This document shows, piece after piece, positions 56,467 to 64,000 of a stretch of DNA of 64,000 nt (positions within the stretch are counted from its first letter, which is position 1; the number at the start of each line of letters is the position of its first letter). The stretch spans positions 22,226 through 86,225 of the forward strand of contig NZ_ARZY01000022.1 of NCBI RefSeq assembly GCF_000568405.1, read 5' to 3'. The notes under the pieces were generated by a model. The model did not search any database. It was not told the origin of the DNA and was given only the letters and a program-made list of their open reading frames with translations. The position numbers and the translations under genes were made by a program. Source of the DNA: Catenovulum agarivorans DS-2. Its GTDB lineage: Bacteria; Pseudomonadota; Gammaproteobacteria; Enterobacterales; Alteromonadaceae.

Positions 56467-58341
56467 TTATAGTTTAACCGTACGGTTTATCGAATTGACC
56501 GATTCAGTTAAGTGTTCGCCGTTCGACCAAGTCACTTGCACCTTCACTGTTTCATTACAATTTGCCAAACCAAAATGCACTACTGGGTTAAAGCTTTGCG
56601 AATAAGCAGCTGATGTTGCGCCCACGCGTTGCATTTGGCTATTTTCACACGCTTGTACCTTTACAACCGCCCCTAATGCACTAACGTTAGATTTAATTGA
56701 GCTAGGTACTTTAACTTGAATATAGTTGCTGTCCGCCTGCTGATTATCAAATAAATGCCACTTGCCGCGCTCATGACCAATAAGCAAATCAACTTGTCCA
56801 TCTAAGTTGTAGTCAACAGGTTCAATACCTAAACCAATCGCACCGTATTCTTTTGTAACCACTCCATGGGCTTGTTTTTTAGCAAAACTTTGTCCTTGTT
56901 GATTTAAGTAAATTAATGCTGAGTTTTCATCAACTAAATTTCCACGCTGTATAATTGCAATATCCTGATAACCATCGTTGTTGAAATCAGCTACTGCGCT
57001 AGAAGTTGTATGGCTGTGGTGTGATAAACCAACTTTATTGGTTACATTTACAAATTTACCATTGCGATTCTCCAATAGTAGATCTGGCATTTTACTCACT
57101 TCTGTTTGCTCAGAAAAACCGCTCACACCGGTAATAACACCTGTCATTGGCGACCACATATTTCCGGCTAATTGCCACTGTCCATTACCGATATAGCCGA
57201 TATACGTGCCTTTTTCGGTCAACTTATCTGGAAAACCGAGCGCATCACTATTAACAAGGCGGATATCCCGACCTGAGTGTGTTTCTCCAGGGAATTCATA
57301 TTTGTACGCTGATTCACCTATGAGTAAATCTTTAGTTGGCCATTGGCTTTGTAAGTTTTCAAAGTGAATGACATCACCGGCATAAAATGGTGGGAATTTG
57401 TGCGCACCGCGTTTCCAATAGAAACCAAGCGCCTGTTTTTGAGGATTATAAAATGTATCGCCAGCTTTAAATTCTTCACCACGCGTGATTAGTAGATCAA
57501 AGTCACCGTCGTTATCATAATCAATCTCACTGACACTGGTTGTGTGCCTAACGGTCGTAGGCAACACAGTCTTAGTTACATCTTCATAATTAAAAGCGCC
57601 ATTGGCTTGATATGCTTTAAGTGGGCCAGTTCCATATATCAATAAATCGGGCAAACCATCATTATTAAAGTCAGTTACCAAAGTTTTTTGTCCATCCCCG
57701 TGGATAGCAGGCAAACGGGCTTTTTCAACCAGTTGGCCATCTTGGCTATTTAGATACAAATAATTTTCGCTTTTACCTTTCATTTCTCTGGAGGGAAACG
57801 CAAAGTTAATTAAATCAAGCCAGCCGTCTTGATTTAAATCAACCCACTTAACCGTGCGTCCACGCATCATAGCCAGTGGTGTTGCAAACTCACCAAATTG
57901 GCTAATGCTGCGCTTTTTATCAAAACTGACAACCTTACTGTTCCGAGCATTGCTACCCGAACCACCACCACGCGAAATCACTAGATCGATAGAGCCATTT
58001 TTATCAAAATCCGCGGCTGTTAAACCATGGACATCGCCCATAATCAAATCATATGGTTTGGCAAATTTTCCTTGGTTATTCCATAATATTTTGACGCTAA
58101 AACCATGATCGTTCAGTAAAAGATCTGGGTAGCCATTTTGGTCTAAATCGGCAACCGTTGCGACATCCCATTTGCGCAAGTTTTTGTTACTGTATTTGAA
58201 AGCGTTATCGGCTGGCGTAAATATTGTTGTTGATGCGGGTTGAGCAATGACTTCATTTGTGCCCTGACATCCAACTAAAGCTAACAGTACAGCAGAGGTT
58301 AAACTTGTTGGTTTTAAAATTTTTTTGACTTGCTTGTTCAT
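56467..58341 (-). CDS. FG-GAP/VCBS-repeat lipoprotein with C-terminal ASPIC/UnbV domain
   Basis: This 624-residue lipoprotein (AVLLALVGCQGTN) carries at least six FG-GAP/VCBS calcium-binding repeats (DLDQNGYPDLLL, DFDKNGSIDLVI, DFNNDGLPDLLI, DYDNDGDFDLLI, DFNNDGYQDIAI, DYNLDGQVDLLI), typical of a beta-propeller. The C-terminal ASPIC/UnbV domain (about 545-624) ends VQVTWSNGEHLTESV. Such proteins are common in algal-polysaccharide loci; a glycan-binding role is inferred, not proven. It follows the GH16 gene in the same direction, 17 bp apart. Confidence 0.8.
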   Translation of the reverse strand: MNKQVKKILKPTSLTSAVLLALVGCQGTNEVIAQPASTTIFTPADNAFKYSNKNLRKWDVATVADLDQNGYPDLLLNDHGFSVKILWNNQGKFAKPYDLIMGDVHGLTAADFDKNGSIDLVISRGGGSGSNARNSKVVSFDKKRSISQFGEFATPLAMMRGRTVKWVDLNQDGWLDLINFAFPSREMKGKSENYLYLNSQDGQLVEKARLPAIHGDGQKTLVTDFNNDGLPDLLIYGTGPLKAYQANGAFNYEDVTKTVLPTTVRHTTSVSEIDYDNDGDFDLLITRGEEFKAGDTFYNPQKQALGFYWKRGAHKFPPFYAGDVIHFENLQSQWPTKDLLIGESAYKYEFPGETHSGRDIRLVNSDALGFPDKLTEKGTYIGYIGNGQWQLAGNMWSPMTGVITGVSGFSEQTEVSKMPDLLLENRNGKFVNVTNKVGLSHHSHTTSSAVADFNNDGYQDIAIIQRGNLVDENSALIYLNQQGQSFAKKQAHGVVTKEYGAIGLGIEPVDYNLDGQVDLLIGHERGKWHLFDNQQADSNYIQVKVPSSIKSNVSALGAVVKVQACENSQMQRVGATSAAYSQSFNPVVHFGLANCNETVKVQVTWSNGEHLTESVNSINRTVKL

Positions 58342-58358
58342 AATAGTGACTTGTTACT

Positions 58359-59393
58359 CTACTGATTAATATGTTGAGGCTTTTGCCATACGCGCACATA
58401 TTCGATTTCATAATCGACAACACCATCGTGTTTTTCACCTTCTGGGCTGTTTTTCTCCAAATCTTCTAAACTGTCTGGAATGCCATGCCAAGGGAATGTT
58501 TCTTGGTCTAGCCATAAACTAATAGGTTTAGTTGCAACGTAACCATTGTAGTCAGCTGGTACTTCACGATTCTCTCGTGCCCATTCGGTTACCTCTTCAG
58601 CTGTTACTTGGCTAAATAGTTTTCCATCAACATAATATTTAATGCCTGATTCGTCCCATTCAAAACCATATACGTGGAAGTCGTCAGCAACTCTAAAACC
58701 AAGGTCTTTTTTCTCAGTGTAAGTCGGTTTACCCCGAACAGCTGGGCTCCAATCTCGCACTGACCACCACAACTGACGATCTAAATGGTCTTTGTCTCCC
58801 TCGCGTCCATCACCAAATAATTCAAAAAAGTCGATTTCTAGTTTCTCGCCAATTGACCAAAATGCACTTGATATTTCAGCATCTGCCGCCTTCGCTTTAA
58901 TTTCAACATAGCCATAGGTAAAGAAACGCCGACCAATTAAACAGGCTGTTGTAATATTTTCGTAAGGCACAGCTTCACCGAAAACAGGTTTGTGTATTTC
59001 AGTCTCAAATGGGAAATCTGGCTCCCAACGGGTTTCTAATATTAATTTTCCATCTTCCAGTCGATAATTTCGGCCAGAGAACTGCGAAGGTGCGCGGCCT
59101 TTCCATACTTTTTTGTTTGGTTTGTCTGGATGTTTGTATACGGGTTTACCATTTTCGAATTTACCCACAACATACCATCTGTCTTCATCTAAGGTGCTAG
59201 AATCAAATTCATCACTGACTTGAGTATTTAGAATCCAGCCGGCTCGATTCTGCTGATCGCTAAAAGGCATAACCTGCCGGTTGTTGTCTGTTTGTACAGG
59301 TGCATTCATCGCGCCGCATGCACTTAATCCTAACCCCAAACCAATCGATACTACACAAGCCTTTAAATTAAAGTTTTTCAAAATTTGCATCAT
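58359..59393 (-). CDS. GH16 lipoprotein, second type (furcellaranase/beta-carrageenase/porphyranase-like)
   Basis: This ~344-residue lipoprotein (IGLGLGLSACGAM) has a GH16 domain with catalytic LEIDFFELFG (E186, D188, E191 numbered from the ATG at 59393). The scaffold (AFWSIGEKLEIDFFELFGDG and PISLWLDQETFPWHGIPD) differs from the kappa-carrageenase-like gene at 40110 and resembles the agarase/porphyranase/furcellaranase branch of GH16. It probably attacks a part of the polymer with less sulfate. Start: ATG at 59393 (or 59390); an in-frame extension to 59414 would be seven residues longer. Operator copy 6 lies 28 bp upstream. Confidence 0.8.
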   Translation of the reverse strand: MMQILKNFNLKACVVSIGLGLGLSACGAMNAPVQTDNNRQVMPFSDQQNRAGWILNTQVSDEFDSSTLDEDRWYVVGKFENGKPVYKHPDKPNKKVWKGRAPSQFSGRNYRLEDGKLILETRWEPDFPFETEIHKPVFGEAVPYENITTACLIGRRFFTYGYVEIKAKAADAEISSAFWSIGEKLEIDFFELFGDGREGDKDHLDRQLWWSVRDWSPAVRGKPTYTEKKDLGFRVADDFHVYGFEWDESGIKYYVDGKLFSQVTAEEVTEWARENREVPADYNGYVATKPISLWLDQETFPWHGIPDSLEDLEKNSPEGEKHDGVVDYEIEYVRVWQKPQHINQ

Positions 59394-59420
59394 AACCACA
59401 CCAATTAATAACATCTAAAC

Positions 59421-59435
59421 AAACATACTATGTTT
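59421..59435. promoter_or_regulatory. AAACAT-N3-AYGTTT operator copy 6 (GH16/ASPIC unit)
   Basis: The sequence is AAACATACTATGTTT. It is the best match to a perfect palindrome among the seven sites. Confidence 0.6.
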
Positions 59436-59506
59436 AGGGTATATTTCAACAAAAGTTGCGATATTTGCAAAAAATTTACAAAGAGGTGCCTTTACAAACA
59501 AAAAGA

Positions 59507-59521
59507 TTACATATGATGTTT
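59507..59521. promoter_or_regulatory. AAACAT-N3-AYGTTT operator copy 7 (second TonB receptor)
   Basis: The sequence is TTACATATGATGTTT, 109 bp upstream of the second TonB receptor and 86 bp from copy 6. The two sites could serve the divergent promoters. Confidence 0.5.
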
Positions 59522-59629
59522 ACTTTGAAGTGACTTTATAATAAATTTTATCTTAATCGTTTTAACAAAGCGATTACACAAGTTGCCACACGGAACACAA
59601 AACCAATTAATAATAATAGGAATAACAAT

Positions 59630-62512
59630 ATGCGACACAATTCATTTCGTTTATTGCCACTGAGTATCGCGGTAGCCGCTTCCTTACAGGCTCAAACAGC
59701 TTTAGCGGAGCAAACAGAAAATCCAGAAGTCATTCAAGTAAAAGGGATTAGAAGTAGTTTAACTGAATCGATGGACATCAAAAAAAATGCAGCATCGATT
59801 CAAGACAGCATAGTTGCCGAAGACATAGGTAAATTCCCAGACCAAAATGTTGCTGAATCTCTCCAGCGTTTAACAGGCGTGATGATTTCGCGTAACAATG
59901 GTGAGGGGGCACAAATTTCAGTCCGCGGTATGGGACCGAAATTTAATGCAGTCAAAGTAAATAACCGTACAATTGCGACTACTGAACGAGGTCGAGAATT
60001 TGATTTTCAGTCTGTGCCCTCTGAACTTATTGCTGGCGCAGATGTAATAAAAGCAGCAAGAGCGAATATTGCCGAAGGCAGTTTAGGTGCTTATGTTAAT
60101 ATTAATACTGCTCGCCCACTCAAATCACCCGGCTATAATGCGGTAGGTTCCATTCAAGCTACTTATAATGATTTAGCAGACGATTATGGCCATAAAATAT
60201 CGGGGATTGTCAGCAATACATTTGCAAATGACAGCTTAGGTGTGGTTGTAGGTGTATCTCGTCAAGAAACAACTAATCGAATTGATGCTGCGGGTACAAC
60301 TCACTGGGGTTCATTTCAAGCAGACAACGACGCATGGGTGAAAGCACCTGTTCTAGACAACCAAGGTAATACTGTCGATTCTGGCACAATTTGGTTTCCA
60401 GGGCGTGCTACTTATACTTTAGACACCGAAGAGCGTACGCGTACCAGCGCCAATGCAACCATGCAATGGGCTGCGACCGACGACCTCATCCACACTGTAG
60501 ACTTCTTATACACTGAATTGAGTCGACAAGCCAAAAGTAATGGTATTCAAGTGCCTTTCCAAGGTTCAGGTTGGGAAGATGTAGTCGTTAGCCAAAATTA
60601 TACTGTTTTAGAAGGCACTCGTTACCAAAAACCAATTGATATATTAATGCAAGAACGGGGGCAAGACTCAGAAACCTTCGCCTTTGGTTATAATGCTGAG
60701 ATGTATGTCGACCAATGGAAATTCAACGCTGATTTAGCCTACTCAAAATCTGAAGCGACACCAACAGCAAATACCTTGGTCGCGCATGCGGTAAACCCCA
60801 ATTATGATGATAGCTTGGCGATTGATGATCCAAATTATATAGATGGTCAAATCAAAGGAGTAACAGCGCAGGATTATATCAGTTTCGATAATCGCGGCGA
60901 TATCATGACCATTGATTCAACCATTGAATATGATAATCCAAATGCGATTCGTACTCACTGGAATGATATTCAACACAGTCAGCTCGAAGATGAAGTGTTG
61001 GAAGCCAAATTCGACGCGACCTATGAATACGACGGCGATAATATCCGCAGCATAGATGTTGGTCTTGCCTACACCGACAGAGAAAAATCTAAAGGTACCT
61101 ATAAAATCAACCATGGCTGTTTTAATACAGATTTATGGCAAGCACCAACTGCACAAAATGAAGACGAGCAATACATAATCGACAATACACAATATCCTTT
61201 CAATACATGTGGTCAACGCTTTAAACTAGATTCTGATTTATTTGCGGTTAATAACACCGACTACTTATCGGAAGAATCTGGCGACTTCCCTCGAAACTTT
61301 GTATTGTTAAAAGATTTTGATGCTTACAAACAAGCAATTGGTGAGATTCGTCAAGAGCCAAATTGGACGGACGAAACACTTCGCCCAGCTGAATCAGTTG
61401 CTAATACAGAAGAAACATTAGCGTTGTACACTCAAGTTAATTTTGAAGGTGAAACGAGCTTATTTAGGTGGTCTGGTAACGCTGGTTTACGTTATGTAGA
61501 AACGGAGACTTCATCAACCGGTCATCGTCGTACTAGAGGTAATATCAACGAGGTATATGAACAAAACGAAGGGGTTATTTTAGAGATTGATTATACTGCA
61601 CCTGAAGCAACGACAGTTTCAAAGAGCTACAATCATCTATTACCTAGCATTAACTTTAATGCTGATTTTGAAAATGGCCTATTTGTTAAATTGGCAGCAG
61701 CTAAAGTAATCACTCGACCAGCACTAGAAGACACTGGTGTTAATAGCACCTACCCCGCTAGAATTCGAGCTGACCAATACAATACTAAAAGTGGTAACCC
61801 ATACTTAGACCCATACGAAGCAACTCAATATGATCTAGCATTTGAATACTATGCTGACAATGGTGACTCGTATTCTGCAAGCTTATTCTATAAAGATATC
61901 AGTACCTTTATTTCGCAAAAAACCGTTAAAAAAGATACAGGTTACACAATTGCGCTAGAAGACTGGGGTACCTTTTACGAGTATTCGGAGGAACAAACTA
62001 ATCGTTCTGGTGGCAAGGTCAGTGGTATAGAATTAGCTGCGCTGCATTATTTCGATTATTTACCTGGTTGGTTAGACGGTTTTGGTATTCAAGCCAACTA
62101 CACCTACACGAATTCGGAAGATAAAGAAGCGCAAGCAGATGAGCTATCACGCGAGAACGTATTACCAGGCGGTAGTGGTTTAGAAGGTTTTTCAAAAACT
62201 GCGTATAACTTGATTGCATTTTACGACAAAGATGCGTTTCAAGCTCGATTAGCATACAACTGGCGCGACGATTACTTAAAACACCGTTCTGGTCCGGTAA
62301 TTGGCAGCAATGGTTTACCACAACATGTTGAAGCCTATGGTCAGTTTGATTTTAGTACCTCGTACGATATTTCAGACCAACTTACACTAAGCGCAGAAGT
62401 AATCAACTTAACCAATGAAAACATTTTGGAATACGCCGATGTGCGCGAACGTATGACGCTACTACAATACTCAGGTAGACGTTTCCAAGTGGGCTTAACG
62501 GCTAAGTTTTAA
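59630..62512 (+). CDS. TonB-dependent outer-membrane receptor (second)
   Basis: This 960-residue TonB receptor has a signal peptide (LSIAVAASLQAQTALA), TonB-box-like PEVIQVKGIRSS, and a plug (VAESLQRLTGVMISRNNGEG, then AQISVRGMGPKFN). The barrel ends in QVGLTAKF. It differs from the 1200-residue receptor in plug and length, suggesting a second oligosaccharide. It is divergent from the GH16-ASPIC unit, and two operator copies separate them. A hairpin follows the stop. Confidence 0.95.
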   Translation: MRHNSFRLLPLSIAVAASLQAQTALAEQTENPEVIQVKGIRSSLTESMDIKKNAASIQDSIVAEDIGKFPDQNVAESLQRLTGVMISRNNGEGAQISVRGMGPKFNAVKVNNRTIATTERGREFDFQSVPSELIAGADVIKAARANIAEGSLGAYVNINTARPLKSPGYNAVGSIQATYNDLADDYGHKISGIVSNTFANDSLGVVVGVSRQETTNRIDAAGTTHWGSFQADNDAWVKAPVLDNQGNTVDSGTIWFPGRATYTLDTEERTRTSANATMQWAATDDLIHTVDFLYTELSRQAKSNGIQVPFQGSGWEDVVVSQNYTVLEGTRYQKPIDILMQERGQDSETFAFGYNAEMYVDQWKFNADLAYSKSEATPTANTLVAHAVNPNYDDSLAIDDPNYIDGQIKGVTAQDYISFDNRGDIMTIDSTIEYDNPNAIRTHWNDIQHSQLEDEVLEAKFDATYEYDGDNIRSIDVGLAYTDREKSKGTYKINHGCFNTDLWQAPTAQNEDEQYIIDNTQYPFNTCGQRFKLDSDLFAVNNTDYLSEESGDFPRNFVLLKDFDAYKQAIGEIRQEPNWTDETLRPAESVANTEETLALYTQVNFEGETSLFRWSGNAGLRYVETETSSTGHRRTRGNINEVYEQNEGVILEIDYTAPEATTVSKSYNHLLPSINFNADFENGLFVKLAAAKVITRPALEDTGVNSTYPARIRADQYNTKSGNPYLDPYEATQYDLAFEYYADNGDSYSASLFYKDISTFISQKTVKKDTGYTIALEDWGTFYEYSEEQTNRSGGKVSGIELAALHYFDYLPGWLDGFGIQANYTYTNSEDKEAQADELSRENVLPGGSGLEGFSKTAYNLIAFYDKDAFQARLAYNWRDDYLKHRSGPVIGSNGLPQHVEAYGQFDFSTSYDISDQLTLSAEVINLTNENILEYADVRERMTLLQYSGRRFQVGLTAKF

Positions 62513-62539
62513 ACTTATTCAACAATAACATTCAAACTA

Positions 62540-62569
62540 ACAGGCCATTGTGATAATGCAATGGCCTGT
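62540..62569 (+). terminator. Hairpin after the second TonB receptor
   Basis: Perfect 11-bp arms ACAGGCCATTG / CAATGGCCTGT, starting 28 bp after the stop. The 3' flank ATAAAT is A/T-rich but lacks a T-run. Confidence 0.6.
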
Positions 62570-62674
62570 ATAAATATCAAATTCAATATTTTCCATTGAG
62601 CAAAGCATAAAAATCAGGCAATATCTTGCGCTTACTTACACAAATTTGCTTTATTTGCGCTAAAAGGAAAATCA

Positions 62675-63793
62675 ATGAAACCAAGCATCAAACCTGCTAA
62701 TCCTAACTTTTCTTCAGGCCCATGTACTAAACGTCCGGGCTACAGCTTAGCAGCGCTCGACACCTCTAGTTTAGGCCGTTCGCATCGCAGTAAACTAGGC
62801 AAAAACAAACTTAAATTAGCCATTGATGAAACGGCACGTTTGCTTGAATTACCTGAAGGGTATCGAGTAGGTATAGTGCCTGGTTCTGATACTGGCGCTA
62901 TGGAAATGGCCATGTGGTCTTTATTGGGCGAGCGCCCTGTTGATGTGTTCTCTTGGGAATCTTTTGGCTCTGGTTGGGCTGGTGATATTGCCAAACAATT
63001 AAAACTAGAAAATGCCCGCTCATTCACTGCCCCTTATGGTCAATTACCTGACTTTAGTCAAGCCAAAGCTGATCATGACATTGTGTTTACTTGGAATGGC
63101 ACAACATCGGGCGTAAAAGTGAATAATGCCGATTGGATCAGTGATAACCGCACAGGTTTAACTATTTGTGATGCGACCAGCGCTGTATTTGCAATGCCGA
63201 TGCCTTGGGAAAAAATTGACGTTGCCACTTTCAGCTGGCAGAAAGTTTTAGGCGGTGAAGGTGCACACGGCGTGATTATTTTAAGCCCACGTGCAGTTGA
63301 AAGATTAGAAAGTTATACACCACCTTGGCCTATGCCGAAAATTTTCTTGTTGGCAAAAGGCGGCAAGTTAATTGAGGGTATTTTCCAAGGCGCGACCATT
63401 AATACGCCTTCTATGCTATGCGTTGAAGACTACTTAGATGCGCTTAAATGGGTTGATGACATGGGTGGTTTATCTGCAGCTATTGCCAAGAGTGAAGCCA
63501 ACTTAAAAGTCTTCAGTGACTTTGTTGCAGAAAATGATTGGATAGACTTTTTAGCTGAGTCGGCAGACATTTGCTCAAACACCAGTGTATGTTTCCAGTT
63601 AAAAGCAACTGAAGATCAAGTAAAAGCCATTGTTAAGTTATTAGATGAAGAAGGTGTGGCTTTTGATATTGGTGCTTACCGTGATGCGCCTGCTGGTTTA
63701 CGTGTATGGTGTGGTGCAACGGTTGAGCAGTCGGATATTGAGGCGTTATTGCCTTGGTTGACGTGGGCGTATCAGACAGCTACAGCAGCTTAA
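62675..63793 (+). CDS. serC: Phosphoserine aminotransferase (alphaproteobacterial/archaeal-like SerC)
   Basis: This 372-residue PLP enzyme of class V aminotransferases begins [19 protein letters not shown], which is the signature of the SerC branch TIGR01365 (3-phosphohydroxypyruvate:glutamate aminotransferase in serine biosynthesis). The PLP-lysine is in [16 protein letters not shown]. The preceding ribosome-binding site is AAAAGGAAA. It differs from the ordinary gammaproteobacterial SerC; whether a second serC exists elsewhere cannot be seen. Position next to the locus is probably incidental. Confidence 0.88.
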   Translation: MKPSIKPANPNFSSGPCTKRPGYSLAALDTSSLGRSHRSKLGKNKLKLAIDETARLLELPEGYRVGIVPGSDTGAMEMAMWSLLGERPVDVFSWESFGSGWAGDIAKQLKLENARSFTAPYGQLPDFSQAKADHDIVFTWNGTTSGVKVNNADWISDNRTGLTICDATSAVFAMPMPWEKIDVATFSWQKVLGGEGAHGVIILSPRAVERLESYTPPWPMPKIFLLAKGGKLIEGIFQGATINTPSMLCVEDYLDALKWVDDMGGLSAAIAKSEANLKVFSDFVAENDWIDFLAESADICSNTSVCFQLKATEDQVKAIVKLLDEEGVAFDIGAYRDAPAGLRVWCGATVEQSDIEALLPWLTWAYQTATAA

Positions 63794-63795
63794 TC

Positions 63796-63920
63796 AATCC
63801 CTTCATCTTTCACATTGTAAGGGTGTTGGCTGCATAATTTTGCCCCAATCACTTAGCGCACTAAGCTCATGGGGTCAAAATTACTTGCCGCCTACTTACA
63901 ATGTGAAATCTATTGGGATT
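63796..63920. repeat. Nested 125-bp palindromic element
   Basis: Four nested inverted repeats share one centre: AATCCC / GGGATT (63796-63801, 63915-63920), TTTCACATTGTAAG / CTTACAATGTGAAA (63808-63821, 63895-63908), AATTTTGCCCCA / TGGGGTCAAAATT (63836-63847, 63870-63882) and CTTAG / CTAAG (63852-63856, 63861-63865). It can form a long hairpin or cruciform after serC. It could be a terminator structure, a structured RNA or a MITE-like repeat. Confidence 0.7.
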
Positions 63921-64000
63921 AATAAATTTTGAAGTAACTAAGTTGGAATCAAAATAAAACACGCATAAGTCCGTATATGGACACCTTCACATGTGCAACC

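Overview
The window looks like a chromosomal segment of a marine gammaproteobacterium of the Alteromonadales (Alteromonadaceae, Catenovulum/Paraglaciecola-like). The basis is an Alteromonadales-style long PstC, the pit-DUF47, ppk-ppx and phoBR gene sets, der/lpxH/ppiB/cysS, large TonB-dependent receptors, and a red-algal polysaccharide degradation locus built from outer-membrane lipoproteins without SusD. No rRNA or tRNA genes were seen. The species assignment is inference.

Region 1 (1-11.5 kb) is a phosphate block: the 5' part of pstC at the window edge, a Pit-type phosphate transporter with its DUF47 partner, a methyl-accepting chemotaxis protein, a GcvR-like ACT protein, ppk-ppx, and phoB-phoR. 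Four 18-bp Pho-box-like sites lie upstream of pstC, the chemotaxis gene, ppk and phoB, so this looks like a clustered Pho regulon that may include a chemoreceptor.

Region 2 (11.5-18.8 kb) is housekeeping: der, lpxH, ppiB, cysS, a LysR regulator divergent from an NAD(P)-binding protein, a small P-loop kinase and a GNAT acetyltransferase. Region 3 (18.8-21.9 kb) is a small accessory patch: a decayed IS1182-like transposase tail, an integron-cassette-like membrane protein gene followed by an attC-like site on the same strand, and two unknown proteins.

Region 4 (21.9-62.6 kb) is a carrageenan utilisation locus interrupted by a few unrelated genes. It encodes a modular GH82 iota-carrageenase in which the known catalytic residues can be placed, a divergent GH82 paralogue lacking the catalytic aspartate, a kappa-carrageenase-like GH16, a second GH16, two tandem clan GH-A lipoproteins (GH42-like/GH167 candidates), a GH127 (candidate 3,6-anhydro-D-galactosidase), two S1 sulfatases, an aldehyde dehydrogenase plus a mandelate-racemase-family enzyme (candidate 3,6-anhydrogalactose dehydrogenase and anhydrogalactonate cycloisomerase), a GPH-type sugar symporter, two TonB receptors, a TonB-linked surface lipoprotein, an FG-GAP/ASPIC lipoprotein, a PEP-CTERM protein and a LacI regulator. 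Inferred flow: surface endo-hydrolases and lipoproteins cut and hold the polymer, TonB receptors import oligosaccharides, periplasmic sulfatases, exo-enzymes and GH127 release galactose and anhydrogalactose, and the symporter, dehydrogenase and cycloisomerase take the sugar into central metabolism. The kinase and aldolase for the final steps, and the formylglycine-generating enzyme for the sulfatases, are not in the window.

Two regulatory patterns stand out. A 15-bp near-palindrome, AAACAT-N3-AYGTTT, recurs seven times, always before carrageenan-locus transcription units. LacI-type palindromes occur only between the main TonB receptor and lacI. A carbohydrate-binding-like module occurs three times in the GH82 enzyme and once at the end of the lipoprotein encoded directly after the TonB receptor, suggesting a SusD-independent glycan-capture system. 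Region 5 (62.6-64 kb) holds a SerC-type aminotransferase followed by a large nested palindrome.
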